In this document: piece by piece, positions 29,271 through 39,240 of the stretch
Layout: each line of letters starts with the position of its first letter
How positions within the stretch are numbered: position 1 is the first letter of the stretch
Assembly (NCBI GenBank): GCA_016709495.1
Contig: JADJMS010000051.1
Coordinates: forward strand, 1-64,000
DNA length: 64,000 nt
Direction: 5' to 3'
Origin: Candidatus Dechloromonas phosphorivorans
GTDB lineage: Bacteria; Pseudomonadota; Gammaproteobacteria; Burkholderiales; Rhodocyclaceae
Made by a program: the position numbers and the translations under genes
The notes under the pieces: generated by a model
What the model saw: the letters and a program-made list of their open reading frames with translations, nothing else
What the model was told of the DNA's origin: nothing
Databases searched by the model: none

Positions 29271-30028
29271 GAAGCAACCCTCTCGAGAATTTCTTTGGCG
29301 AGTGCGCTATAGGCTTGCGCACCCTTGGAGTTTTTGTCGAAGGCGATGACCGGCTTGCCGTAGGACGGGGCTTCGGCCAGGCGAACGTTGCGCGGGACGA
29401 TGGTTTTGTAGACCTTGTCGCCGAAATGGCTTTCAAGTTCGCTGGAAACTTGCTGGGTCAGCGTACTCTGGGGGTTATACATGGTCCGTAGCAGGCCTTC
29501 GATTTCAAGTCGTGAATTCAGGTGGGCGCGCACTTTGCGCAAGGTCTCAACCAGATCAGACAAGCCCTCAAGTGCATAGTATTCGCACTGCATGGGAATC
29601 AAAACAGAATCGGCAGCAACCAAGGCATTGACGGTCAGCATATTGAGTGCAGGCGGGCAGTCAATCAGGACAAAATCGTATTCGGCATGGTTTTGCTGCA
29701 AGGCATTTTTGAGGCGGTATTCGCGCTGATCGAGCTCGATCATTTCGACTTCGGCGCCCGCTAGTTCGCGGTTGGCGGGCAAAATATCGAATGAGAAATC
29801 AGTCTTGATACAGACCTCGAGTAGCGTTGCGGCTCCGATCAATAACTGATAGACGGTGGGCAGCGCTTCCTTTTTGGTAATGCCGGCGCCGGTCGTCGCG
29901 TTGCCCTGCGGATCCATGTCGATCAGCAGGACACGCTTGCCCTCGGCGGCCAGTGACGCCGCCAGATTAACTGCGGTCGTCGTCTTGCCGACGCCGCCTT
30001 TCTGGTTGGTTATGGCGAGTACTTTCAT
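29267..30028 (-). CDS. parA: Chromosome-partitioning ATPase ParA (Soj)
   Basis: Deviant Walker-type ATPase of 253 residues. The P-loop is KGGVGKTTTAVNLAASLA at residues 10-27, the A' region is LIDMDPQGNATTG, and DFVLIDCPPALNMLTVNAL follows. ParA binds DNA nonspecifically and moves ParB-parS complexes. It overlaps the end of rsmG by four bases (ATGA). Confidence 0.97.
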   Translation of the reverse strand: MKVLAITNQKGGVGKTTTAVNLAASLAAEGKRVLLIDMDPQGNATTGAGITKKEALPTVYQLLIGAATLLEVCIKTDFSFDILPANRELAGAEVEMIELDQREYRLKNALQQNHAEYDFVLIDCPPALNMLTVNALVAADSVLIPMQCEYYALEGLSDLVETLRKVRAHLNSRLEIEGLLRTMYNPQSTLTQQVSSELESHFGDKVYKTIVPRNVRLAEAPSYGKPVIAFDKNSKGAQAYSALAKEILERVAS

Positions 30029-30642
30029 GACCCGGCTTTCAAAATGATCAAATGTCGTTCGGCATCCAGCCCCGGCACGGTCAGCGGGATGATCGCTTCA
30101 ACCGCAATGTCGGCTGGCAGCGCCTTGAGTTCGTCGTCCGGTCGCACGCCTTTCATGGCCAGCCAGCGACCGTTCGGGGCCAGCAGGTGGCGGGTCAGGC
30201 TGATGAACAGGCCGATTTCGGCAAAGGCGCGCGAGCTGATCTGAGCGTATTGCCCCTGCATTTCTTCAACTCTAGCGTGGTGGACCGTAACATTCTTCAG
30301 TCCCAGTTCGATGACGGCCTGTTGCAGGAAGGTGGTTTTCTTCTGCACGGTGTCGACCATGCTGACCGAGAGTTCAGGTTTGACGATGGCTAGCGGGATG
30401 CCAGGCAAACCGCCACCACTACCAACATCAAGCAGATCACCGGCGCCGATATGCGGCAGGATGGCCAGCGAATCAAGCAGGTGGTGCGAGATGGCCTGTG
30501 CTGGGTCACGCAGCGCGGTCAGGTTGTAGGTTTTGTTCCACTTGAGCAGCAGATCACGGAAAGCGAGCAGCTTTTGCTGCGCTGTTTCAGGCAAACTCAG
30601 TCCGAGGTCAGCCAAACCAGCCGCGAGTGCGTTCTGACTCAT
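30025..30642 (-). CDS. rsmG: 16S rRNA (guanine527-N7)-methyltransferase
   Basis: A 205-residue SAM-dependent enzyme (GidB) that methylates G527 of 16S rRNA. HHLLDSLAILPHIGAGDLLDVGSGGGLPGIPLAI is the SAM-binding part (DVGSGGGLPGIPLA), and SRAFAEIGLFISLTRHLL is conserved. Loss confers low-level streptomycin resistance in other bacteria. It overlaps mnmG by four bases. Confidence 0.96.
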   Translation of the reverse strand: MSQNALAAGLADLGLSLPETAQQKLLAFRDLLLKWNKTYNLTALRDPAQAISHHLLDSLAILPHIGAGDLLDVGSGGGLPGIPLAIVKPELSVSMVDTVQKKTTFLQQAVIELGLKNVTVHHARVEEMQGQYAQISSRAFAEIGLFISLTRHLLAPNGRWLAMKGVRPDDELKALPADIAVEAIIPLTVPGLDAERHLIILKAGS

Positions 30643-32524
30643 GCTGCGCGCGAGAGATTGTGACGTTTCAGATGGATCAGCAGCAGCGAAACCGCAGCTG
30701 GCGTAATTCCCTGAATGCGCGATGCCTGACCTATGGTCTGCGGCTTGTGCTGGGCGAGTTTCTGCTTAACTTCGTTGGATAGGCCGGCAACCATGTTGTA
30801 ATCAAGATCTACCGGCAACGCAGCACTTTCGTAAGATCCCGATTTGGCAACTTCTTCGGCTTGACGGTCAATGTAGCCTTGGTATTTGGCAGAAATCTCA
30901 AGTTGTTCGACGACCAGTGGATCGGTCTGCGCATTACCCGCCCCCGGTAGCGTCAGCAGGTTTGCATAGGAAATTTCCGGACGGCGCAGCAGCTCGAATA
31001 AATTGTATTCATGCTCAATAGACTTGCCGAGTACGCGCAGCGCCTCTTCTGCCGGCAAAATTTTCGGATTTACCCAAGTTGATTTCAAGCGTTCCTGCTC
31101 AGCGGCCACTGCGTCACGTTTCTTGCAAAAAGCCGCCCAGCGCGCATCATCTACCAACCCCAATACACGACCCTGTTCGGTCAGGCGCAGGTCGGCGTTG
31201 TCTTCGCGCAGACTCAGGCGGTATTCGGCCCGGCTGGTGAACATCCGGTATGGGTCGGAAACGCCGCGGGTGATCAGGTCGTCGACCAGCACACCGAGGT
31301 AGGCTTCATTTCGCTTTGGACACCAGCCGGATTCGTCACGAACATGGCGCACAGCATTGATGCCGGCCATTAGGCCCTGGGCAGCGGCTTCTTCGTAACC
31401 GCTGGTGCCGTTGATTTGTCCGGCAAAGAACAGGCCGTTGATGGCCTTGGTTCCAGCGTGTCCTTGAGGCCGCGCGGGTCGTAGAAATCGTATTCGATGG
31501 CATAACCGGGGCGCAGGATGTGACAGTTTTCCATACCGCGTATGGAGCGCACCAGCGCCAGTTGGATGTCGAAGGGCAGGCTCGTGGACACACCATTCGG
31601 GTAGATCTCGTGCGTCGTCAGGCCTTCCGGTTCGAGGAAGACGTTATGCTGGTTCTTGTCAGCAAAACGATGGATCTTGTCTTCGATTGACGGGCAGTAG
31701 CGCGGACCGACTCCCTCGATGACGCCGGTGTACATCGGCGAACGGTCCAGCCCGCTGCGGATGATGTCGTGCGTACGCTCGTTGGTTTCGGTGATCCAGC
31801 ACGGCAGTTGGCGCGGGTGCTGGGCGGCATTGCCGAGGAAGGAAAAGACCGGCATCGGGGTGTCCGAATGCTGTTCTTCCATCACCGAGAAATCGATGGT
31901 CTTGCCGTCAAGGCGCGGTGGCGTGCCGGTTTTCAGGCGGCCTTGCGGCAGGTTCAGTTCTTTCAGGCGGGCGGCCAACGAATTTGACGGTGGATCACCC
32001 ATGCGGCCGCCAGTGTAGTTTTCCAGCCCGACGTGAATCTTGCCGTTGAGGAAAGTACCAGCGGTCAGGACGACAGCGGCCGCCTCAAAGCGGATTCCAA
32101 GTTGCGTTACAGCACCGCAGACCTTGTCGCCCTCAACGATCAAGTCATCGCAAGCTTCGGCAAAGATAGTCAGGTTCGGCTGGTTTTCCAAGCGACTGCG
32201 GATGGCCTGCTTGTACAGCACGCGGTCGGCCTGGGCGCGCGTGGCACGGACAGCCGGCCCTTTCGAGGCGTTCAGAATGCGGAACTGGATGCCAGCTTCG
32301 TCGGTCGCCGCAGCCATTGCGCCGCCCAGCGCATCAACTTCGCGAACAAGGTGGCCCTTGCCGATGCCGCCGATCGACGGATTGCAGCTCATCGCCCCCA
32401 GCGTGTCGAGGTTGTGCGTCAGCAACAACGTGTTCGCACCCGCCCGGGCAGCGGCAAGCGCAGCTTCGGTGCCGGCGTGACCGCCGCCAACAACAATGAC
32501 ATCGAAACGGGTGGGATAAAGCAT
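30639..32524 (-). CDS. mnmG: tRNA uridine 5-carboxymethylaminomethyl modification enzyme MnmG (GidA), one frameshift
   Basis: FAD enzyme that with MnmE modifies U34 of several tRNAs. The N-terminus FDVIVVGGGHAGTEAALAAARAG binds FAD, and CNPSIGGIGKGHLVREVDALGG is a family signature. SRAEYRLSLREDNADLRLTE lies in the second half. Together the two pieces give about 628 residues. The frame breaks near 31451, where CTGGAACC should read CTGGAAACC (DTLETKAINGLFFAGQINGT); one A is missing. First gene of the mnmG-rsmG-parA-parB series. Confidence 0.96.
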
Positions 32525-32664
32525 TGGGTTGGGTTTGTTGCAGCGCAGTATGGGAGGCGAATTTTACGTCAGGGGGCTGAAAATTCACAGTTTTTCCCGG
32601 ATGCCTTGCCGCTTGAGGCAATCTAAAGTAAGTTGTGTCGGCTTGGAACAATCGAATTTAGTGC

Positions 32665-34353
32665 ATGGCCGCTCTCGACTATCAAGACATGCTGCTCGTT
32701 GTACAGCAGTCACTCAGCAAAAAAAAGGTTTTGATCGTTGACCGTCAAGCAACGGCACGTGATTCGCTACGCGCAACACTCGAGACGCTGGGTTTCGTTG
32801 ATGTACACGGTGCCGCAGATTCGGCAGAGGCATTTCGCCAGATCCATGCCGACCATTTTGACATTATTTTCTCAGACTACTTGCTTGATGGCGGCCGCAA
32901 CGGGCAACAGTTACTAGAAGAGCTGCGTCACGCGCATTTGATCAAAGCATCAACGATTTACATCATTCTCTCAAGCGAACGCGGTTACACCAATGTTGTA
33001 TCGCTAGCCGAACTGTCGCCTGACGATTTCCTGATCAAGCCTATCGATACTGAGCTGCTGCAGGTGCGTCTGGTTCGGGCAATCTACAAGAAACACGTAT
33101 TACGCAAAATTTACGAAAATATCGAAAACGGCGCACTCAATGATGCAGTTGAGGCGTGTGACCGCGTCATTCAGCAGCAACCCAATTACATGTATGACGC
33201 CTTGCGCCTGAAGGGTGATTTACTGCATACGCAAGGCAAGACACGGGAAGCTGAAGTGGTTTTCCGTTTTGTACTGGAAGGTCGCGTCGTACCCTGGGCC
33301 AAAATGGGCCTGGCAACGGCCTTGCGTGATCGGGGGGCATTAGCCGAAGCGGAACAACTTGCCAATCAGGTAACGCGCGATGCACCTGACTATCTCTCTG
33401 CTTATGATTTTCTGGCATCAGTCCATGAAGCGCAAGGACGCCTTGCGGATGCCCAGCACTCACTGCAACGCGGGGCCGATGCGTCACCGCACAACACGGT
33501 ACGCCAGCGCCTGGTTGGTGATGTCGCAGCACGCAACAAGGATTTTCTGTCCGCTGAAAAAGCCTACAGCCGGGTCATGGATCGCAGCCGGGGCAGTACC
33601 CTGCGGACAATGGACGACTTCGCTAACCTCTCACGCGTTATGGTTGAGCGTGGCAATTTAACTGCCTCACGGCGCATTGCCGCCGACATGAAGCGCGAAT
33701 GGCGTGGCGACAAGCAAGCCGAAATGGCGGCCCTTGTCAGTGAAAGTTTGTGTCTGAATGCTGAAGGCTTGCCGGAAAGGCAAAAACTCTGGTTGATAAG
33801 GCACTGGATCTGCAAAACCAGGTCGCCGCAGAGACTCTGGAGCAAGGTAAACACTGTTCGCAACGGATGACCATCGACCTTGCTCATGCCTGTTTTGTCA
33901 CCGGCAAGGAAGAAGATGCCCACAGCCTGCTGCGTCAGGTTGCCGCTGAAAACAACGATGACCCACACCTGATCGAACAGATCACCAGTGTTTTCGAGAA
34001 AACCGGCCAGGCGGATGTCGGCAAGGCTTTGCTCGACCAAGTCAGTCGGGAAATAATCGAACTCAACAATCGTGGCGTACTGGCAGCCCGCGCTGGCGAC
34101 CTTGAAGGTGCGGTCCAGATGCTGATTCAAGCGGCCGACAAGGTACCCAACCTGCAATTTCTGGTTAACGCAGCAAAAGCGATTTTTACCCTGCTCGACA
34201 AAAAGGGGCTGGGATCACAATCTGGCGGCTAAAGGCAGCGAATATCCCGAACGCGCTCAGCGCAAGGATAGCAAGAACAGGAAGCTTGCTTCGGCGCGAG
34301 AACTCTACGTTACCGTTGCAAAAAAATATGGGAAGCTCAAGGACGCTGGTTGA
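32665..34353 (+). CDS. Response regulator with C-terminal TPR repeats, two frameshifts
   Basis: About 562 residues when mended. A receiver domain occupies residues 20-145: KKVLIVDRQATARDSLRATL at the start, the phosphoacceptor Asp in DIIFSDYLLDGG, Ser in IILSSERG and the conserved Lys in FLIKPID. The rest is tetratricopeptide-like helical repeats (VIQQQPNYMYDALRLKGDLLHTQGKTREAEVVF and others), so it probably transmits a phosphorylation signal through protein contacts rather than DNA binding. Frames change near 33778 (GGAAAGG) and 34203 (AAAAAGGGG); the correct end reads SARELYVTVAKKYGKLKDAG with stop at 34351-34353, abutting the convergent livF stop. No cognate kinase is adjacent. Confidence 0.85.
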
Positions 34354-35103
34354 TCAGCGTTTGTGACCCAAACCCAGATAGGCATCAATCACTCGCTGAT
34401 CCGCCGCCAATTCCTTGCTCGGCCCGGCCAACGACACCTCGCCGGTTTCAAGCACGTAGCCGTAATCAGCAATTTGCAGAGCCGCACGGGCATTTTGTTC
34501 GACGAGCAAGATGGCAACGCCGGTTTGCTTCAACTCGCTGATGATGCGGAAAATTTCCTTGATGATCAGTGGCGCCAGGCCGAGACTGGGTTCATCCAGC
34601 ATCAACAATTTTGGCTTGGCCATCAGGGCACGGCCCATCGCCAACATCTGGCGCTCGCCACCGGAGAGGGTACCGGCCAATTGGGTGCGACGCTCTTCAA
34701 GGCGCGGGAATATTTCGAAAACCTCGTCCATCGTTTCCATCTGGTCGCGGTGACCAGTGCGGTAACGGTCGAAAGCACCGAGCAGGAGATTGTCTTCGAC
34801 ACTCATTTCGGCAAATAACTCACGCTTTTCCGGCACGAGTGTCATGCCGTGGCGCACCAGATATTCGACTTCGCGTTCGCGGCTCTTGGCGTGGCCCATG
34901 TAAACGATCTCGCCACCCGCCGGCAGCAAGCCCATCAGGGCAGAAAGCAGCGTGGTTTTACCCGCACCATTGGGGCCGATCACCGTGACAATTTCGCCAC
35001 GGCGTATTGTCAGGCTGACTTTATGCAGCGCCTCGACCTTGCCATAGGCGACGGTCAGATCACGCACTTCGAGAATTACCGAATGGTCGTTGTGCTGTTT
35101 CAT
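34354..35103 (-). CDS. livF: Branched-chain amino acid ABC transporter ATP-binding protein
   Basis: A 249-residue ABC ATPase. Walker A is GPNGAGKTTLLSALMG, the signature motif is LSGGERQMLAMGRALM and Walker B is LLMLDEPSLGLAP. ILLVEQNARAALQIADYGYVLETG is the LivF-type ending. Its ATG overlaps the stop of livMG by one base (TGATG). Confidence 0.95.
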   Translation of the reverse strand: MKQHNDHSVILEVRDLTVAYGKVEALHKVSLTIRRGEIVTVIGPNGAGKTTLLSALMGLLPAGGEIVYMGHAKSREREVEYLVRHGMTLVPEKRELFAEMSVEDNLLLGAFDRYRTGHRDQMETMDEVFEIFPRLEERRTQLAGTLSGGERQMLAMGRALMAKPKLLMLDEPSLGLAPLIIKEIFRIISELKQTGVAILLVEQNARAALQIADYGYVLETGEVSLAGPSKELAADQRVIDAYLGLGHKR

Positions 35104-36902
35104 CAGTCCACTCCGCCGAGATAGGCCTCAAGGACGCGCGGATCACGTTGCACCTCTTCCGGCAGTCCTTCACAGATTTTTTCGCCGAATTCCATTACGA
35201 CAACGCGGTCAGCCAGCCCCATGACGAAATCCATGTCGTGCTCGACAAGCAGGATACCCATGCCTTCGGCGCGGAGTTTGCGCAGCAGTTCAGCCAGCGC
35301 CTGTTTTTCCTGATAGCGCAGGCCGGCGGCAGGTTCGTCAAGAAGCAGCAGACATGGGTCGGAAGCCAGCGCGCGGGCGATTTCGACAATGCGTTGCTGA
35401 CCTAGCGCCAAGCTGCCGGCCGGGTCGAACATATGTGCGGCAAGGCCGACGCGCTCAATCTGGCGTGCCGCTTCGGCGAGCAGACCCGCTTCTTCGACGC
35501 GGTCGAGGCGCAGGGCGGCGGCAATGATGCCCTTGTTACCGCGCAGATGGGCGCCGATGGCGACGTTCTCGATAACCGACATCTGGCCAAGCAGGCGGAC
35601 ATGTTGAAAAGTGCGGCTCATGCCGCGCCGGGCAATATCACGCGAGCCCTGGTCAACGGTCGAGTCGCCAAGGAAGGCGATCTTCCCTTCGCTGGCGCGG
35701 TCGACGCCGGAAACGCAGTTGAACATCGTGCTCTTGCCGGCCCCGTTCGGGCCGATCAGCGCCATCACTTCGCCCGCGCGAACGCTCAAATCCATGTTGT
35801 TATTGGCGACGAGACCGCCGAAACGCTTGGTCACCTCGCTGGCTTCCAGCAAAACCTCATTTGTTACGGTCAACGGCCGTTTTGGCAACATTTTTGCCTC
35901 GGGAACCGAGCGCTGCTCGGCACGGAGCGGGAGCAGTTTGACAATGACCGGCCACAGCCCGACGCGGGCTTTTTGCAGCACGATGACCATGGCGATACCG
36001 AAAACGATGATCTCGAAATTGCCGCTCTGGCCAAGAATCTGCGGCAGCCAGTCCTGCAACCACTGCTTGAGGATGGTGATCAGGCCGGCACCAAGGACGG
36101 CACCCCAGACATGGCCCATGCCGCCGACAACAACCATGAACAAATACTCGATGCCCTGCGTTAACGAGAAGGGCGTCGGATTGACGAAGCGCTGCAAGTG
36201 GGCATAGAGCCAGCCCGAGGTGCTGGCGAGCAGCGCAGCGATCAGGAAGATGATGATCTTGGTGCGCTGGGTATTGACGCCCATCGCCTCGGCCATCACA
36301 ACACCGCCGCGCAGCGCACGAATCGCTCTTCCTTCGCGCGAATCGAGCAGGTTACGAATAGCGATGATGGCAAGCACAACAACGAACCAGATCAGGTAGT
36401 AAAACTGGTTGCCGGACTTCAGTTCCCAACCGAACAGAGAAACGGTCGGAATGCTGGTGATGCCAGTGTGGCCGCCAAGAAACTCAACATTGCCGAACAG
36501 GAAGTAGAGGCTGATGCCCCAGGCAATGGTGCCCAGGGGCAGGTAATGTCCACCCATGCGCAGCGTGATGAAGCCGAGGAACAGCGCGACGGCGGCAGTG
36601 ATCGCCAGGCCGATGAACAACGTCAGCCACGGTGACAACCCGTAGTTGGTGGTCAGGAATGCGGTCGTGTAGGCACCGAGGCCGACAAACGCAGCCTGCC
36701 CAAACGAAGTCAGTCCGCCAACCCCGGTCAGCAGGACGAGTCCGACGGCAACAATGGCATAGAGCCCGATGTAGTTGAGCAGCGTGATCGAAAACTCGGG
36801 CAGGAGGTATGGCGCGACCAGCAGCAGGCAGATGAAGGCGACGAATGGCAGATGACGCAGCAGGGGGCAGCGTGTCAGGGTTAACCTCGTCGGTGTGCTC
36901 AT
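35103..36902 (-). CDS. livM-livG: Fused branched-chain amino acid ABC permease (LivM) and ATPase (LivG)
   Basis: About 600 residues in one uninterrupted frame. Residues 1-330 are a LivM permease with eight to nine membrane helices (IGLYAIVAVGLVLLTGVGGLTSFGQAAFVGLGAY, GITSIPTV, FNPTP-like FVNPTPFSL). After a linker the LivG ATPase begins (LLEASEVTKRFGGLVANNNM; Walker A GPNGAGKSTMFNCVSG; signature LALGQQRIVEIARALA; Walker B LLLLDEPAAGL). The linker reads PKRPLTVTNEV and contains an exact copy of the 12-bp motif. The start at 36902 has GAGG about seven bases before; 36917 is an alternative. Such fusions occur in other betaproteobacteria. Confidence 0.93.
   Translation of the reverse strand: MSTPTRLTLTRCPLLRHLPFVAFICLLLVAPYLLPEFSITLLNYIGLYAIVAVGLVLLTGVGGLTSFGQAAFVGLGAYTTAFLTTNYGLSPWLTLFIGLAITAAVALFLGFITLRMGGHYLPLGTIAWGISLYFLFGNVEFLGGHTGITSIPTVSLFGWELKSGNQFYYLIWFVVVLAIIAIRNLLDSREGRAIRALRGGVVMAEAMGVNTQRTKIIIFLIAALLASTSGWLYAHLQRFVNPTPFSLTQGIEYLFMVVVGGMGHVWGAVLGAGLITILKQWLQDWLPQILGQSGNFEIIVFGIAMVIVLQKARVGLWPVIVKLLPLRAEQRSVPEAKMLPKRPLTVTNEVLLEASEVTKRFGGLVANNNMDLSVRAGEVMALIGPNGAGKSTMFNCVSGVDRASEGKIAFLGDSTVDQGSRDIARRGMSRTFQHVRLLGQMSVIENVAIGAHLRGNKGIIAAALRLDRVEEAGLLAEAARQIERVGLAAHMFDPAGSLALGQQRIVEIARALASDPCLLLLDEPAAGLRYQEKQALAELLRKLRAEGMGILLVEHDMDFVMGLADRVVVMEFGEKICEGLPEEVQRDPRVLEAYLGGVD
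35863..35874 (-). repeat. Dispersed 12-bp motif copy, exact
   Basis: GTTGACCGTAAC on minus, preceded by AAAACGGCC and followed by AAATGAGG. It encodes L-T-V-T in the linker that joins the LivM and LivG domains. Confidence 0.85.
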
Positions 36903-36904
36903 CA

Positions 36905-37935
36905 TCATCCTCGACATGGCGCGTGGTCAGCGAGCGCCAGAGCAGCACCGGAATGATCAGCGTAAAGACGATCACCTCCTTGAAGGCGCTGGCATAAAAG
37001 GATGAATACGATTCGAGCAGGCCGACCAGGATGGCACCGAGCGCGGCAAGTGGGTAGGAGGCCAAACCACCAATAATGGCGCCGACAAAACCTTTGAGGC
37101 CGATCAGGAAGCCGGAATCGTAATAAATGGTCGTGATCGGTGCGATCAGAATGCCGGAGAAGGCGCCAATGGCAGCCGCCAACGTGAAGCAGAGCTTGCC
37201 GGCGAGGATCGGTGGAATGCCCATCAGGCGGGCGCCGGTGCGGTTCATCGCGGTGGCGCGCAACGCCTTGCCGTAGATGGTGCGTTCAAAGAAAAAATAG
37301 AGGCCGATGATGAGCAAGGCCGAGGCAACAACAACCAGAATCGTCTGACCCTGCAGCGGGGCACCCGCCATTTCAAAGCTGAGGTCGGTAAATGCCGGCG
37401 TGCGCCAGCCTTCGGCGCCGAAGAAAAGCAGGCCGAGGCCGATCAGCGCCAGATGCACGGCAACCGAAACAATCAACAGCACCAGCACCGGTGCACTGGC
37501 CAGCGGCTGGAAGGCGATGCGGTAGATCATTGGCCCGAGCGGGATGACGAGCATCATCGAAACAACAACCTGCGCCCACAGCGGCAACTGCGTTGGCGGC
37601 ATCGCAAACAGCGCGCCGGCAAAAAGTAGCGGAATGCCGACATTGATAATCAACAACGGCGGTAGCTTGGCATACCGCCCGTCGCGTACCAGTTGGATGC
37701 CGTCGAGCATGGCCACTGTCACGCCCAGCCCGAGCAGCAACCAGACCGTGCCGGGAATCTGCCCGGCCTGCAGGGAAGCAAGCGTCAGCGCGCCGAAGGC
37801 GACGAATTCGCCCTGCGGAATGAAGATGACGCGTGTGACGGCAAAGACCAGCACCAGGGCCAGGGCAAGCAAGGCATAAATGGCACCATTGGTGATGCCA
37901 TCCTGGCCGAGCAAAAGGAGAATTTGGAGGTCCAT
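36905..37935 (-). CDS. livH: Branched-chain amino acid ABC transporter permease, end affected by a frameshift
   Basis: About 343 residues with eight membrane helices. It starts MDLQILLLLGQDGITNGAIYALLALALVLVFAVTRVIFIPQGEFVAFGAL, the LivH hallmark. GKALRATAMNRTGARLMGI and LESYSSFYASAFKEVIVFTLIIPVLLWRSL lie near the C-terminus. In the given sequence the frame runs on for another 140 residues through livM in the wrong frame, which is meaningless; a missing base near 36910-36930 would place the stop in the TGATGATGA run at 36899-36907, overlapping the livM start. The exact end is therefore estimated. Confidence 0.9.
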
Positions 37936-37956
37936 GTGACCGAATTTTCAAATGAC

Positions 37957-37976
37957 ACGCCCGCCGAAGCGGGCGT
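37957..37976 (-). promoter_or_regulatory. UUCG-tetraloop hairpin between livK-like gene and livH
   Basis: In the minus-strand RNA, ACGCCCGC-UUCG-GCGGGCGU is an 8-bp GC-rich stem closed by an extra-stable UUCG loop, lying 22 bases before the livH start. No U-run follows. It probably stabilises the 3' end of the abundant binding-protein mRNA or partly attenuates read-through into livHMGF; that role is inference. Confidence 0.6.
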
Positions 37977-38001
37977 TAGGCCTACCGGTAGGCTGGGAAA
38001 A

Positions 38002-39140
38002 TTACTTGAGCAGCTTCCAGGTATTGTTTTCGATGGTGACCATAACGCGGGCGCGCTGGTCAAAACCCTGATGGTCGTTTGGCGTCATGTTGAAAATACC
38101 ATGCGCACCGGCCAGATTTTTGCTGGACTCAAGCGCATCGCGCAAGGCCTTGCGGAATTCCTTGGTACCCGGTTGAGCCGACTTCAGCGCCACTGGAATG
38201 GCATTTTGCAGTAACACGCCAGCATCCCAGGCGTGGCCGCCAAAGGAGCTGACACTGCCCTTGCCATGAGCAGCCTCATACTTGGTGACGTATTCCATTG
38301 CCGATTTTTGACCGGGTTATCGTTCGGCAACTGTGCCGCGACGACCATCGGCCCAACCGGCAGGAAGGCGCCTTCAACATCCTTGCCACCGACACGCAGG
38401 AAATCGTTATTGGCGACGCCATGCGTCTGGTAAATCAAGCCCTTGTAACCCTTTTCCTTGAGTGCCTTCTGCGGCAGCGCAGCCGGGGTGCCGGCACCAC
38501 CGATCAAAACAGCATCCGGTTTGGTTGCCATAATTTTCAGGATCTGGCCGGTCACCGAAGTATCGTTGCGCTGGAATCGTTCGCTGGCAACGATTTTCAG
38601 TTTGCGTGCTTCGCCAATCTTGGCAAATTCCTTGTACCAGCCTTCGCCGTATGCATCAGCAAAACCGATGAAGGCGACCGTTTGAACCTTTTGGTCGGTC
38701 ATGTGCTGAACCAAGGCCGTTGCCATATGTGCGTCATTCTGGGCAGTTTTGAACACCCACTGCCGCTTGGCATCCATCGGTTCCACAACAATTGCTGAAC
38801 CAGCCATGGAAATCATCGGTGTTTCGCCGTCGACAGCAACATCCATCATCGCCAGTGAGTTTGGCGTGGTGGTCGAACCGATCATCACGTCGACTTTGTT
38901 CTCACTGATCAACTTTTTGATATTTTTTGCCGCTGCGGTCGGATCAGTTGCATCGTCGAGCACGATGTAATTGACCTTCTGGCCACCAATGGTAGTGGGC
39001 AGCAGCGCAATCGTGTTTTTCTCGGGGATGCCCAGCGAGGCAGCCGGGCCAGTGGCAGAAACCGAAACACCCACATTGATGTCGGCCTGAGCAAGCGAAG
39101 AGATTGCAGCCAGAACGGCCAGCGTCAGTTTTTTAACCAT
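38002..39140 (-). CDS. Periplasmic amino-acid-binding protein of the Leu/Ile/Val type, copy 1, frameshifted
   Basis: About 379 residues, signal peptide MVKKLTLAVLAAISSLAQA. The mature protein starts DINVGVSVSATGPAASLGIPEKN, typical of LivK-like type I binding proteins, with VDVMIGSTTTPNSLAM and VAFIGFADAYGEGWYKEF. The frame shifts near 38312 in a run of five T; the paralogous gene has six T at the same place and stays in frame there, which shows a lost base. The end reads RVMVTIENNTWKLLK. It is 66 bases upstream of livH with a UUCG hairpin between. Confidence 0.93.
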
Positions 39141-39182
39141 CGTTTTTACCCCGAAAGTACAACGCGAAAGCGGAAGATTTTA

Positions 39183-39221
39183 TCACGCCACTCCCGGCCC
39201 AACAGGCCAGAAGTGGCGTGA
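39183..39221. terminator. Inverted repeat between the two binding-protein genes, possible terminator or mRNA stabiliser
   Basis: TCACGCCACT (39183-39192) pairs perfectly with AGTGGCGTGA (39212-39221), with an inner GGCC/GGCC pairing in the loop. It lies just after the stop of copy 2 (39241) in the direction of transcription and before copy 1. There is no long U-run, so it may be a processing or stability element rather than a full terminator. Confidence 0.5.
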
Positions 39222-39240
39222 ATTGAAGTAGCAAGCGGGC

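Noticed and set aside
30287..30299. GTGGACCGTAAC in rsmG
   Set aside because: One mismatch in the core, but the residues (NVTVHH) are the usual ones of the family and the flanks do not match. It is borderline.
32746..32758. CGTTGACCGTCAA at the response-regulator start
   Set aside because: Encodes the normal receiver-domain start LIVDRQ; the final bases do not match the motif.
36484..36904. C-terminal extension of LivH by about 140 residues
   Set aside because: It is the livM coding sequence read in a wrong frame after a base loss; composition is Arg/His/Cys-rich and not membrane-like.
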